Source: Ampullimonas aquatilis (GTDB lineage Bacteria; Pseudomonadota; Gammaproteobacteria; Burkholderiales; Burkholderiaceae_D). From it: a stretch of 64,000 nucleotides of DNA. The notes under the pieces were generated by a model, which was not told where the DNA came from, did no database searches, and saw nothing but the letters and a program-made list of their open reading frames with translations. Shown here one piece after another: positions 44,666 to 53,218 of the stretch (position 1 is the stretch's first letter; each line of letters opens with the position of its first letter). The stretch covers positions 3,286,001-3,350,000 of the forward strand of contig NZ_CP183834.1 of NCBI RefSeq assembly GCF_049675895.1. Direction: 5' to 3'. The position numbers were made by a program, and so were the translations under genes.

Positions 44666-45087
44666 AGATAATTCACACCATTCCTGCCCTGCTTCTGACA
44701 TCAACCTTATTTGCTGTTCAGGCGCAGGCCGACACCTTGCAAACCTGTTTGCAAACCGAAAAAGCCGAAGACGGCATGGCCTCTTGCGTGGTCATGCATG
44801 CGCAACGTTCTGCTCGTTATATTCGTGAATTTGAAAACGCATTGATTCCTTATTTGCAAGGGCAAGAACGCGATCAGGGTCGGCATGGCATTGTGCAAGA
44901 CTACCGCAGCAACACGGCGAGTTTTACACGCAGCATGGTGGTCACTTGCAACAAGGCCAGCAAACCGGCCAACGTACCTGGGCTGGATGACAAGAGCCCA
45001 CGCCTGGCCTGTCAAGCCGATGCGCAATACGGACGCCTGGAAAAACTCAAAACAACCTATCCAACCATCAAACTTACTTATCAATAA
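44662..45087 (+). CDS. Unknown secreted four-cysteine protein within the trp operon
   Basis: 141 residues with a Sec signal peptide (MKIIHTIPALLLTSTLFAVQAQA, cut before DTL). The mature protein has exactly four cysteines (29, 42, 96, 117), suggesting two disulfides in the periplasm. A helical middle (RYIREFENALIPYLQG) and the spacing recall small LprI/DUF1311-like periplasmic proteins, but the match is loose and I do not assign it. It overlaps the trpG stop by four bases and ends nine bases before trpD, so it is inside the trp operon, an unexpected place for an exported protein. Confidence 0.8.
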   Translation: MKIIHTIPALLLTSTLFAVQAQADTLQTCLQTEKAEDGMASCVVMHAQRSARYIREFENALIPYLQGQERDQGRHGIVQDYRSNTASFTRSMVVTCNKASKPANVPGLDDKSPRLACQADAQYGRLEKLKTTYPTIKLTYQ

Positions 45088-45096
45088 ACGCTGACC

Positions 45097-46125
45097 ATGC
45101 CCATTACCAATACCGAAGCATTGGCTCGCTTGGTCGAGCACCGCGAAATCTTTCACGATGAAATGCTCGCATTGATGCGCCGGATCATGAACGGGGAAAT
45201 GTCACCACCCATGATTGCTGCCTTGATAATGGGATTACGCGTCAAAAAAGAAACGATTGGTGAAATTGCGGCGGCGGCTCAGGTAATGCGTGAATTTGCC
45301 ACCAAAGTGAAGATCAACCACCCCGATGACCTGGTTGATCTAGCTGGCACAGGTGGCGATAGCTTTCATACTTTTAATATTTCCACCACAGCCATGTTTG
45401 TTGCGGCAGCAGCGGGGGCTCGCGTCGCCAAACATGGTGGTCGCAGTGTCTCCTCCAACTCTGGCAGCGCTGATGTGCTCGAAGCATTAGGCGTCAATAT
45501 CATGCTGACACCCGAGCAGGTCGCTCAGTCCATCGAACAGGCAGGCATTGGTTTCATGTTTGCACCCAGTCATCATGCTGCCATGAAACACGCTGCACCG
45601 GTGCGCAAAGAGCTTGGCATTCGCACCCTGTTCAATATCCTCGGTCCACTCACCAATCCGGCTGGGGCACCCAATCAATTGCTGGGTGTCTTTCATGCAG
45701 ATCTGGTCGGTATTGTGGTGCGGGTATTGCAACAACTGGGCTCAAAACGGGCGCTGGTTGTGCACGGCAAAGATGGCATGGATGAAATCACCCTGAGTGG
45801 CGAAACGCTGGTTGGTGAATTGACCAACGGGGATGTACGCGAATATGTAGTTCATCCAGAACAATTTGGCCTTTCGATCGTCAGTAGCGATCAACTGCGC
45901 GTCGCCAATGCTGCTGAATCTCGCACTACGGTTTTAACCGTGTTGGAAAATCAGGCTGGTCCGGCTCGTGATATCGTCACACTCAACGCGGCAGGCGCAA
46001 TTTATGCCAGTGGTATCAGTGCCTCACTGGCTGACGCCATTCAATTGGCAAAAGGAGCACTGGCCAATGGCAGTGCCCGTGCCAAACTGGATCAACTGGT
46101 TCAGTTTACTCAACAGTTTGCGTAG
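45097..46125 (+). CDS. trpD: Anthranilate phosphoribosyltransferase
   Basis: 342 residues. It transfers phosphoribosyl from PRPP to anthranilate. The motifs DLAGTGGDSFHTFNISTTAMFVAAA and KHGGRSVSSNSGSADVLEALG bind PRPP and magnesium; HGKDGMDEITL is the C-terminal signature. It lies between the unknown secreted protein and trpC. Length is standard. Confidence 0.97.
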   Translation: MPITNTEALARLVEHREIFHDEMLALMRRIMNGEMSPPMIAALIMGLRVKKETIGEIAAAAQVMREFATKVKINHPDDLVDLAGTGGDSFHTFNISTTAMFVAAAAGARVAKHGGRSVSSNSGSADVLEALGVNIMLTPEQVAQSIEQAGIGFMFAPSHHAAMKHAAPVRKELGIRTLFNILGPLTNPAGAPNQLLGVFHADLVGIVVRVLQQLGSKRALVVHGKDGMDEITLSGETLVGELTNGDVREYVVHPEQFGLSIVSSDQLRVANAAESRTTVLTVLENQAGPARDIVTLNAAGAIYASGISASLADAIQLAKGALANGSARAKLDQLVQFTQQFA

Positions 46126-46141
46126 CAAACCAACGAATATC

Positions 46142-46969
46142 ATGTCTGATACATTAAAAATAATTTTGCAGGTTAAAACCGAGGAAATCGCTAAAGCTCG
46201 TCAATATCGTGATCTTCCATCACTGCGTCGTGAAGCCGAGCAAAACCTGAGCGATCCGGTTCTTAAACCGCGCGGCTTTGAGCAAGCAGTACGTAACAAA
46301 ATTGCCCAGGGACAAGCCGGTGTGATTGCCGAAATCAAAAAGGCATCACCGTCCAAAGGTATTTTACGGGCCGATTTTCGTCCTGCCGAAATTGCCAGCA
46401 CCTACGCCAGACACGGTGCAGCCTGTCTTTCAGTTTTGACCGATGAACAATTTTTTCAAGGTTCCATCACTTACCTACAGCAAGCCCGCGCTGCCTGCCA
46501 ATTACCGGTATTGCGCAAAGACTTCATGATTGACCCCTATCAGGTCTATGAAGCACGCGCGATGGGGGCTGACTGTATTCTGCTCATTGTGGCTGCACTG
46601 GATACCGGCCTGATGAAAGAATTGGAAGCCTTGGCACACGAATTATCCATGTCGGTACTGGTTGAAATTCATGCCCCGGAAGAGCTTGATGCCGCTGTGC
46701 AATTAAAAACCCCTTTACTGGGCGTCAACAATCGCAATTTGCGCACTTTCGAAACACATTTGGCCAATACCTTAAATCTGCTGCCACAAATTCCTGCCGA
46801 AAAATTAGTCGTCACTGAATCGGGCATTCTTTCATCAGCAGACGTACAAACCATGCGTGACGCCAATGTTCATGGGTTTTTAGTCGGTGAAGCCTTCATG
46901 CGTGCTATTGATCCAGGTCTTGAATTAGCCAAGATGTTTAAAACTGATGACAAAGAGTCCGCTGGTTAA
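46142..46969 (+). CDS. trpC: Indole-3-glycerol phosphate synthase
   Basis: 275 residues from ATG at 46142 (MSDTLKIILQVKTEEIAKAR). A TIM-barrel enzyme closing the indole ring. IKKASPSKGILRADF, LRKDFMIDPYQVYEARAMGAD, LGVNNRNLRTFE and VTESGI are the conserved catalytic loops. It is monofunctional, with no fused trpF. The open frame extends 58 codons into trpD and was not used. The start lies 16 bases after trpD, with a weak ribosome-binding site. Confidence 0.96.
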   Translation: MSDTLKIILQVKTEEIAKARQYRDLPSLRREAEQNLSDPVLKPRGFEQAVRNKIAQGQAGVIAEIKKASPSKGILRADFRPAEIASTYARHGAACLSVLTDEQFFQGSITYLQQARAACQLPVLRKDFMIDPYQVYEARAMGADCILLIVAALDTGLMKELEALAHELSMSVLVEIHAPEELDAAVQLKTPLLGVNNRNLRTFETHLANTLNLLPQIPAEKLVVTESGILSSADVQTMRDANVHGFLVGEAFMRAIDPGLELAKMFKTDDKESAG

Positions 46970-46978
46970 AGTTATAAT
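46948..46978 (+). promoter_or_regulatory. Possible promoter before cytochrome c gene
   Basis: A consensus -10 TATAAT stands at 46973-46978, four bases after the trpC stop. The best -35 (TGACAA, 46948-46953) is poor and 19 bases away. A TTGACA further down (47012 region) lacks a matching -10. Transcription independent of the trp operon is plausible but not certain. Confidence 0.25.
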
Positions 46979-47039
46979 CGCGAGTTATTGAAAATTCGAC
47001 CACCCCAGATTTTGACACTATCCATAGAAAGCGATTTGT

Positions 47040-47897
47040 ATGAGTGACGCGAACCACGAACACGAAAGTCCTATCAAGACTCCCAAACAACTGATTGCTA
47101 CCATCGTGGCTTCGTTCGTTATCCCGATTGCAATCATTGCACTTTTGGCCAATTATTTCGTAGGCACTCAGCAAAGCAGTGGCGCCGGTAGCGATGCCAT
47201 GAAGCCTGAATCAATCGCCGAGCGGATTAAACCCGTCGCCATGCTTGAGCTCAAAGAAGCCGCTGGCGTCAAAGGTGCAAAAAATGGTGAAACCGTTTAC
47301 AAAGAAGTTTGTGCCGCCTGCCACGCTGCTGGCGCAGCGGGCTCACCTAAATTCGGCGATGCTGCTGCCTGGGGTCCTCGTTTGGGCCAAGGCTATGAAG
47401 GCCTGCTGAAATCCGCATTGAGCGGTAAAAACGCCATGCCACCCCGCGGCGGCAATCCTGATCTGGACGATGTTGAAGTTGGTCGTGCCATTGTGTACAT
47501 GGCCAATGCTTCTGGTGCCAAATTCAAAGAACCTGAAGCAAAAGGCGGTACAGCAGCCCCTGTTGCCGAAACCAAAACCACCGAACCAGCAGCCGCACCA
47601 GTAGTTGCTGCCGCTGCACCAGCGCCAGCCGCTAAAGCAGAAGCTGCCGCGCCTGCTGCCGATGTTGGTAAAAAAGTATTTGAGGCAGTTTGTATCACTT
47701 GTCACGGTGCCGGTGTGGCTGGCGCCCCCAAATTTGGTGACAAAGCTGCCTGGGGCCCACGCCTGAAACAAGGTCTGGATGTACTGTATGCCAGCGCATT
47801 GAATGGCAAAGGCGTGATGCCTGCTAAAGGTGGTGCAGCCAATTCTGACGATGAAATCAAGGCAGCAGTCAAGTACATGGCTGAAGCAGCCAAGTAA
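47040..47897 (+). CDS. Dihaem cytochrome c5-family protein
   Basis: 285 residues. A single N-terminal membrane segment (residues 19-42, ATIVASFVIPIAIIALLANYFV) anchors it in the inner membrane facing the periplasm. Two cytochrome c5-like domains follow, with haem sites CAACH and CITCH and distal methionines in NAMPPRGG and GVMPAKGG. They are joined by an Ala/Pro/Lys/Glu-rich linker (about 165-205). It is an electron carrier; partners cannot be named. A strong terminator follows. Confidence 0.92.
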   Translation: MSDANHEHESPIKTPKQLIATIVASFVIPIAIIALLANYFVGTQQSSGAGSDAMKPESIAERIKPVAMLELKEAAGVKGAKNGETVYKEVCAACHAAGAAGSPKFGDAAAWGPRLGQGYEGLLKSALSGKNAMPPRGGNPDLDDVEVGRAIVYMANASGAKFKEPEAKGGTAAPVAETKTTEPAAAPVVAAAAPAPAAKAEAAAPAADVGKKVFEAVCITCHGAGVAGAPKFGDKAAWGPRLKQGLDVLYASALNGKGVMPAKGGAANSDDEIKAAVKYMAEAAK

Positions 47898-47912
47898 TTG
47901 GCGATCCGATAC

Positions 47913-47942
47913 AAAAAAGCCGACCCAAGTCGGCTTTTTTTT
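47913..47942 (+). terminator. Intrinsic terminator after cytochrome c gene
   Basis: GCCGAC and GTCGGC form a stem with a four-base loop, extended by A6/T6 pairs and ending in a run of eight T. It starts 15 bases after the cytochrome stop. A-run and T-run make it usable from both strands. Confidence 0.9.
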
Positions 47943-48095
47943 CGGCATGGCTTTCATGCCACAGTTTTGTGTGAACTCGTTTGGAAAATTTACCCTCGCA
48001 ACACAGTTCACAGCAAAAAATCGTGCAATCGTGATAACCTCGCAAAAAGATACAAATACCTCATTTTTGTTACTCACTACTCAACAATACGGGCC

Positions 48096-49313
48096 ATGAT
48101 GAAAAAAACTGCTTACACCCGCTCTCGTCAAGCCAAACTGCTGGCCGCAGTGGCACTGACCTTGACTTCCGTCTCTGCTTACGCGATTCCTGGCGATGGA
48201 TTTTCTGCCAACCTGGGCTTTGACTATATTCACGACAACAACGTGTTTCGCCTGCCTGGCAACGTGAGCCCTGCCTCTGTTGGTATCACCACCAAGGACA
48301 AACGCTCCGACGATATTTATATGACCACACTCGGTGGCTCATTTGACAAACGTATCAGCCTGCAAGAAGTACATCTGAAAGCGACCTATATCGACAATCG
48401 CTTTAGTGAATATAGCGATTTCAACAATCACAATATTGACTACAGTGCACTCTGGAACTGGCGCCTGGGCCGATTGTTCAGTGGCGAACTGTCATACTCA
48501 CAAGATGAATTCACCTCCAACTTTGGTGATACTCGTACCAACGGCCCTAACGTGAGAAGAGACAAGCGTGCCGCCGGTAGCGTTTATTTTGAATTCGCAC
48601 CACGCTGGGAAGTCTTTGTTGGCGCCTCACAACTCAAAGGTGACAACAGCCGCAATGACTTCACTTCCGGCAATATCAAATATGACATCGTCGAAGGTGG
48701 TTTGCGTTTTTCCATCTCCGATGCCACCAAAGTCCGTTTGCTCTATCGTAATACCGATGGTGACTATCCCAACCAGGTTGCCGGCTCTTCCTATAAATTC
48801 AAGCAGCATGACTACGAAGCCAACGGTTCGTGGCAAGTCACAGGTAAAAGTAATTTGATCGGTGCGATTGCTTATTCCAAACGTGATTACGACTTCCAGC
48901 CACAGTTCAACTTCTCAGGCGTTACCGGCTCACTGGCTTGGGACTATGTATTGAGCGGCACCACATCTTTCCGCTTTGACATTGGCCGTGATCTGTACGG
49001 TATTCAGGATTTGACTTCAGCATATATTTTGACTGATCGTTATGGCGTTGCCGTCACCTACTTGCTGACTTCAAAAATCACACTGACTGGCTTGGCCGAC
49101 AAACGTAACCGTAGCTACCGCGGTAATTCCAATTTTGCTGGCAGCATTGGCCGTGAAGACGACACCAAAGCCTATCAGCTGACTGCCAGCTATAACGCGC
49201 TACGCAATTTGAATCTGGGCTTGTACGTACGCAAAGAGGATCGTAATTCCAACAATCCCCTCTTTGAATACAACGATCGCACCATTGGCGCACGTGTCGG
49301 TTACACATTCTGA
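48096..49313 (+). CDS. EpsL-like outer-membrane beta-barrel protein
   Basis: 405 residues with a signal peptide (MMKKTAYTRSRQAKLLAAVALTLTSVSAYA, cut before IPGDG). The mature part has alternating aromatic/polar strands throughout and ends in a C-terminal aromatic residue (GARVGYTF), the mark of BAM-inserted barrels. The N-terminal ANLGFDYIHDNNVFRLPG resembles EpsL proteins that accompany exosortase or exopolysaccharide loci in betaproteobacteria. No such locus is in the window, so this copy is an orphan. The start after GGGCC was chosen for the signal peptide; a longer frame upstream overlaps the terminator. Confidence 0.8.
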   Translation: MMKKTAYTRSRQAKLLAAVALTLTSVSAYAIPGDGFSANLGFDYIHDNNVFRLPGNVSPASVGITTKDKRSDDIYMTTLGGSFDKRISLQEVHLKATYIDNRFSEYSDFNNHNIDYSALWNWRLGRLFSGELSYSQDEFTSNFGDTRTNGPNVRRDKRAAGSVYFEFAPRWEVFVGASQLKGDNSRNDFTSGNIKYDIVEGGLRFSISDATKVRLLYRNTDGDYPNQVAGSSYKFKQHDYEANGSWQVTGKSNLIGAIAYSKRDYDFQPQFNFSGVTGSLAWDYVLSGTTSFRFDIGRDLYGIQDLTSAYILTDRYGVAVTYLLTSKITLTGLADKRNRSYRGNSNFAGSIGREDDTKAYQLTASYNALRNLNLGLYVRKEDRNSNNPLFEYNDRTIGARVGYTF

Positions 49314-49333
49314 TCTATTCATTAGAATCATCC

Positions 49334-49359
49334 AAAAGGCACCTTGCGGTGCTTTTTTT
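49334..49359 (+). terminator. Intrinsic terminator after the EpsL-like gene
   Basis: GCACC and GGTGC form a stem around TTGC, extended by A/T pairs, followed by seven T. It begins 20 bases after the stop codon. Confidence 0.85.
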
Positions 49360-49405
49360 ATTGGCGAAACCGGTACGTGGACGCACCTTCGGTAACAGAC
49401 TCGGC

Positions 49406-49411
49406 TATAAT
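49406..49411 (+). promoter_or_regulatory. -10 box of tRNA-Arg
   Basis: A consensus TATAAT ends 10 bases before tRNA-Arg, with a GC-containing discriminator (TTGCGC) typical of stringently controlled tRNA promoters. No good -35 is seen at 16-18 bases. Confidence 0.5.
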
Positions 49412-49421
49412 TTGCGCTTTC

Positions 49422-49498
49422 GTGCCTGTAGCTCAGATGGATAGAGTACTGCCCTCCGAAGGCAGGGGTCGCACGTTCGAATCGTGTCAGGCGCGCCA
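49422..49498 (+). tRNA. tRNA-Arg (CCG)
   Basis: 77 bases with encoded CCA. Acceptor GTGCCTG pairs with CAGGCGC (one T-G); anticodon arm CTGCC-CTCCGAA-GGCAG gives anticodon CCG, reading CGG. The T loop TTCGAAT is regular. It stands alone between an outer-membrane gene and a pterin gene. Confidence 0.97.
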
Positions 49499-49610
49499 TA
49501 TTCCTACAGACGACTGTTCTGGTCGTTTTATACTGTTCTCATCACTACTCTTGCTTGGCTGCCTGGCTAGTCATCCGTACTTTTAATCTACTTTGATTTG
49601 AGGAGCGCTT

Positions 49611-50000
49611 ATGCATCCGCATTCTCCGGTACTGTCACACGAGGAAGTTGAGAAACGGCTGAATGATGCCAAGAGCAATCTGCACAACTGGTTTTTAGAG
49701 GATGGCCATTTATGCCGACGTTACCGCACGCATGGTTGGAAGGCGACACTGATGGTGGTAAACACGATTGGTCATTTGGCCGAAACGGCTTGGCATCATC
49801 CTGATCTGCTGGTGAGTTATGACTCCCTGACCGTCAAGCTGGTCACGCATTCAGCAGGCGGCTTGACTGCCAAAGATTTAGCGCTGGCGCACAAGATTGA
49901 ATCGGTTATTCAATGGCAGCCTGCGCATGAAAATCAGGGACTGGATGGCACGCCGGGCAATGATCCGGCACATGCCTATATTCGTTATGATGCGCCTTGA
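49611..50000 (+). CDS. Pterin-4a-carbinolamine dehydratase
   Basis: 129 residues. It dehydrates 4a-hydroxytetrahydropterin, recycling the cofactor of aromatic-amino-acid hydroxylases. The family motif is clear: ETAWHHPDLLVSYDSLTVKLVTHSAGGLTAKDLALAHKIE, with the catalytic HH pair. GAGGAG precedes the ATG by six bases. No phenylalanine hydroxylase gene is in the window; the nearest pterin gene is folB, convergent and next door. Confidence 0.92.
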   Translation: MHPHSPVLSHEEVEKRLNDAKSNLHNWFLEDGHLCRRYRTHGWKATLMVVNTIGHLAETAWHHPDLLVSYDSLTVKLVTHSAGGLTAKDLALAHKIESVIQWQPAHENQGLDGTPGNDPAHAYIRYDAP

Positions 50001-50040
50001 GCACGTAAAAACCAGTTACCAAAACCTCACCAGAACAAGG

Positions 50041-50090
50041 TACTCCTAATGAGTACCACTCATATTCAGCTTACATAGTGCGTTAATACT
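50041..50090 (-). repeat. 3'-end element, copy C
   Basis: Between the convergent carbinolamine dehydratase and folB genes. In sense with folB: ATTAACGCACTATG, then GAATATGAGT-GGT-ACTCAT, a 6-bp stem. Next to it (50085-50122) ATACTGGT and ACCAGTAT form a longer stem-loop. Confidence 0.45.
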
Positions 50091-50126
50091 GGTTGTTTTA
50101 AAATACACCATACCAGTATATAAACA

Positions 50127-50624
50127 CTATTCAATCACCGAATCAAAGTCAATCAAGGCCAGCTGGGCAGCCGCATTGTTGTTTTGTTCACGACGCCGTT
50201 CAATCACCACGCCCACCGACTGCACATCGGGAAATTTATGCGGTTTGACCAGTACAATGCGCGTCCAATGAGCACCAAATTGCTGGAGCAGCATATCAGC
50301 GATCAGCTCGGCCAACGCTTCGAGCAATTGCACCTTGTGAGTGGCAAGCAGCTCAAGCAGGGCTTCGCGTACTTTGCCATAGTCGATGGTGTCGGCAATG
50401 CGGTCGGTATCGCAGGCGCGGGCGCGTGGCACGCCGGCAGCCACATCAATGCGCACGGGCTGCGGTGCGTGCAGCTCATCCTGAAAAATGCCGATGATGG
50501 TTTGTGCGGTAAAGCCTTCGATGAAAATAACATCCATCTGACTGGCGTCCACACTACTACCGAGTGCGGCTGCGCCCTGGTTACCTGGCGAAGAAACCAA
50601 CTGGAAAAGTCGGGCAGCAGTCAT
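50127..50624 (-). CDS. folB: Dihydroneopterin aldolase
   Basis: FolB converts 7,8-dihydroneopterin to 6-hydroxymethyl-dihydropterin in folate synthesis. The core begins MDVIFIEGFTAQTIIGIFQDELHAPQPVRIDV (ATG at 50537) and contains DTIDYGKVREALLELL, the conserved substrate-binding part, and the lysine in VLVKPHKFPD. A start at 50624 has an AAAGG site seven bases upstream and would add 29 residues absent from typical ~120-residue FolB. I list the longer form because of that site; the true start is open. Confidence 0.9.
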   Translation of the reverse strand: MTAARLFQLVSSPGNQGAAALGSSVDASQMDVIFIEGFTAQTIIGIFQDELHAPQPVRIDVAAGVPRARACDTDRIADTIDYGKVREALLELLATHKVQLLEALAELIADMLLQQFGAHWTRIVLVKPHKFPDVQSVGVVIERRREQNNNAAAQLALIDFDSVIE

Positions 50625-50956
50625 GAGATACCTTTATGATGAAGTTTGCTGGCACAGGCACGTATGATATGAAAACCATGTTCAACAAACGAGGGAATAA
50701 CGCAATTTTACCCTGCCTTGCCAAAATGGCCGAAGGAGCGCGGCTTTGTGACCATCCCGACTGGCCTTGCGTTAAACTCGCAACGCAGTCAAAGCGCTGA
50801 CCAAGCAATGTAAATGGGTGCATGGGTAAGGATTGCGCTTTTTTGGCAAGCCAATCACCCTCCCACAGATAGGGTTCTATACTTGGTTGGCACCACGCCT
50901 AAGTACCCCCCAAACCAGTCGTCGCCAACTGTTTTCAAATTTCTGCCATCGCTTTT
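50625..50956. other. Intergenic region between folB and pabBC
   Basis: 332 bases between divergent genes. No tRNA or clear promoter pair was seen. A 43-codon plus-strand frame (50669-50800) starting MKTMFNKRGNNAILPCL has no ribosome-binding site and no recognised family; I treat it as unproven. The region probably holds the promoters of both flanking genes. Confidence 0.4.
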
Positions 50957-52981
50957 TTGCAACCGCTTATTTGTAACTATTTATTTGCGATCTTTAACGT
51001 GCCTGAGCCAATACCTTTAAATTTTCAACAATCCGAGCAAGTCTATGCCTTGCTGGATGATTGCAACGCCAGTGCCGCCGCACCCAGCAGTCGCTTGTAT
51101 ACCAACTATGCGGGCAGCCTGGTATGCGACCATCCAGCCAGGCTGGATGCAGTTTGTGCGGCATTGGCCGAACAACAAGCACAAGGCTTGCATGCTGTGG
51201 TATTGGTGGATTATGAATTTGGTGCACGCTTGCAAGGCATCCGCCCAAGCAGCATGAGCGGCGCAGAAGGTGCTGGTCGCCTGCAGTTTTTATTATTTAA
51301 AAATCTGCAAAAACTCTCAGCCGCTGCGGTAACGCATTGGCTTGACTCGCAAACCCAAGCGTCGCCAGCCGGTGCTGGCATCGGTGCGCCGAGCAGCAGC
51401 ATGACCGAAGCCACCTTCACCAACACGGTTGAGCAGATTCAGGCGGCTTTACAGGCGGGTGAAAGCTACCAGATCAACTTCACCTATGCCTTGCAATTGC
51501 AGGCTTATGGCAGCCCGCTCGCGCTCTATCAACGCTTGCGGGCAGTGCAGCCGGTGGCCTTTGGCGCGTTAATTGCCTTGCCCGATGGCCGCCATGTGTT
51601 GTCCTGTTCACCGGAACTGTTCTTACGCCATCAGCAAGGCCAACTGACCACCCAACCGATGAAAGGCACGGCCGCGCGCGCTCAGGATGAGCCGGCTAAT
51701 TCGGCCACCGCTCAGGCATTGCAACACGATGCCAAAAACCGTGCCGAAAACGTGATGATTGTCGATTTACTACGCAACGATCTGGGGCGCATTGCGCAAA
51801 TTGGCAGTGTCCAGGTCCCTGCGCTATTTACCATCGAAGCACACACCACGCTGTTTCAGATGACGTCCACCGTCACGGCGCAATTGCGTCCCGGGCTGGG
51901 TTTTGCCGATGTGCTGCGTGCGCTGTTTCCGTGCGGCTCCATCACCGGTGCGCCCAAACATCAATCCATGCAACTCATCAACACGCTAGAGACCACGCCC
52001 CGCGGCCTTTATACCGGGACGATTGGCTGGCTGGAGGCAAGCCCGGCAGCTGACTCCGCAGCCAACTTAGCCCTCAGCTCGACAACTCAACCCACTTCCC
52101 GTCAAACCCTTGGCTGTGGCAACTTTTGTCTGTCCGTGGCCATTCGCACACTCTTGCTCGATGCGCCCAACACGGCAATCGCGCCCGACTTGCGCCAGGG
52201 GCAACTCGGCATTGGCGGCGGCATTGTGATGGACAGCAAGGCAGCCGATGAATACCGCGAAACGCTCACCAAGGCACGCTTTCTGACCAGTCTGCGTGCC
52301 GACTTTGAACTCTTTGAAACCATGCGCGCCACTGCGACGGAAGGCATTCACTTTCGTCAGCGCCATCTGGCGCGGCTGGCACAGAGTGCACAAGCCTTGG
52401 GGTTTGTTTTTGATGCCAAGGCCATTGAACAGGCGCTTGATACCGCCTTGCAAACCATCATCCCAACCATTACCGGAACTATCACCCAAACCATCACCAA
52501 CACGCAGCAAACCTATCGACTGCGCCTGGCCATCAATCAGGCGGGTGCCGTGCAGTGGCGCTGCGTGCCTTTGACCGCATTAGTTGCCCAATTACCGGCT
52601 GGCTCAGTCAAGTTGCTGCTGGCCGCGCAAACCCTGCCACGTCACTATCTGCTGCAACACAAAACTACCCGGCGCAGCCACTACGACAGCGCCATTCAAC
52701 AGGCCGAAGCGCAAGGTGCATTTGACATGCTGTTTTGTAATGAAGCCGGCGAACTGACCGAAGGTGGACGCAGTAATTTATTAGTCAAACTCAATGGGCA
52801 ATGGTGTACGCCGCCGCTGGCCTGTGGCGTATTGCCCGGCATCATGCGTGGCGTGCTGCTGGAAGATGCCAACTGGCCAGTCAGGGAACAGGTTTTGACC
52901 CTGGCCGACCTGCAACAGGCCGAAGCGCTGGCGGTGTGCAACGCCTTGCGCGGCGTGTTGCCAGCATGTTTGATCGTCTAA
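50957..52981 (+). CDS. pabBC: Aminodeoxychorismate synthase component I fused to aminodeoxychorismate lyase
   Basis: Up to 674 residues. The N-terminal ~440 residues are a chorismate-binding PabB domain (PMKGTAARAQDEP, NVMIVDLLRNDLGRI, FPCGSITGAPKHQSM, GIGGGIVMDS). The C-terminal ~230 residues are a class IV aminotransferase-fold PabC domain (FELFETMRA, the pyridoxal lysine in HKTTRRSHYD, NEAGELTEGGRSNLLVKLNG). Together they make p-aminobenzoate for folate, with TrpG or PabA giving ammonia. The start is uncertain: ATG 50957 or GTG 50999 (VPEPIPLNFQQ), neither with a good site. A Thr-rich run of repeated ACC-ATY codons (52455-52505) lies in the PabC part. Confidence 0.92.
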   Translation: MQPLICNYLFAIFNVPEPIPLNFQQSEQVYALLDDCNASAAAPSSRLYTNYAGSLVCDHPARLDAVCAALAEQQAQGLHAVVLVDYEFGARLQGIRPSSMSGAEGAGRLQFLLFKNLQKLSAAAVTHWLDSQTQASPAGAGIGAPSSSMTEATFTNTVEQIQAALQAGESYQINFTYALQLQAYGSPLALYQRLRAVQPVAFGALIALPDGRHVLSCSPELFLRHQQGQLTTQPMKGTAARAQDEPANSATAQALQHDAKNRAENVMIVDLLRNDLGRIAQIGSVQVPALFTIEAHTTLFQMTSTVTAQLRPGLGFADVLRALFPCGSITGAPKHQSMQLINTLETTPRGLYTGTIGWLEASPAADSAANLALSSTTQPTSRQTLGCGNFCLSVAIRTLLLDAPNTAIAPDLRQGQLGIGGGIVMDSKAADEYRETLTKARFLTSLRADFELFETMRATATEGIHFRQRHLARLAQSAQALGFVFDAKAIEQALDTALQTIIPTITGTITQTITNTQQTYRLRLAINQAGAVQWRCVPLTALVAQLPAGSVKLLLAAQTLPRHYLLQHKTTRRSHYDSAIQQAEAQGAFDMLFCNEAGELTEGGRSNLLVKLNGQWCTPPLACGVLPGIMRGVLLEDANWPVREQVLTLADLQQAEALAVCNALRGVLPACLIV

Positions 52982-52984
52982 AAC

Positions 52985-53016
52985 AATAATGGGAGTATTT
53001 TAAACTCCCATTATTT
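52985..53016. terminator. Bidirectional terminator after pabBC
   Basis: AATAATGGGAGT pairs perfectly with ACTCCCATTATT (12 bp) around a 7-base loop, beginning three bases after the pabBC stop. A/T-rich ends on both sides give short U-tracts on either strand. It also faces the convergent HDOD gene. Confidence 0.75.
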
Positions 53017-53019
53017 AAT

Positions 53020-53064
53020 GCACTTAATAAGACATATTTAACTTGTACTACCCCCAAGTATACT
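53020..53064 (+). repeat. 3'-end element, copy D
   Basis: Directly after the pabBC terminator. In sense with pabBC: GCACTTAATAAG, CATATTTA, then ACTTG-TACTACCCC-CAAGT (5-bp stem) and ATAC. It shares CATATTT with copy B at the same distance from GCACTTA. The rest of the gap to 53218 holds a 7-bp stem (AGGGTGC/GCACCCT, 53127-53148) and no gene. Confidence 0.5.
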
Positions 53065-53218
53065 CATTTGTGTGCCTATTCACGAGCCTATCCATAAGCT
53101 TTGAGTACACATTGAAGCGCGCATCAAGGGTGCTCATAAACGCACCCTGTCGTGCCGCATTATCAGCTTGCACAAACATCATCAACAAGCCAATAACCAT
53201 CGTAATGCATCTACCGCA

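Noticed and set aside
47343..48077. A 244-codon minus-strand frame opposite the dihaem cytochrome gene
   Set aside because: Low-complexity Cys/Phe/Gly translation mirrors the Ala-rich linker and haem motifs on the other strand.
50669..50800. A 43-codon plus-strand frame between folB and pabBC
   Set aside because: No ribosome-binding site, no hydrophobic or repeated pattern, and no recognised family; kept only as a note on the intergenic region.
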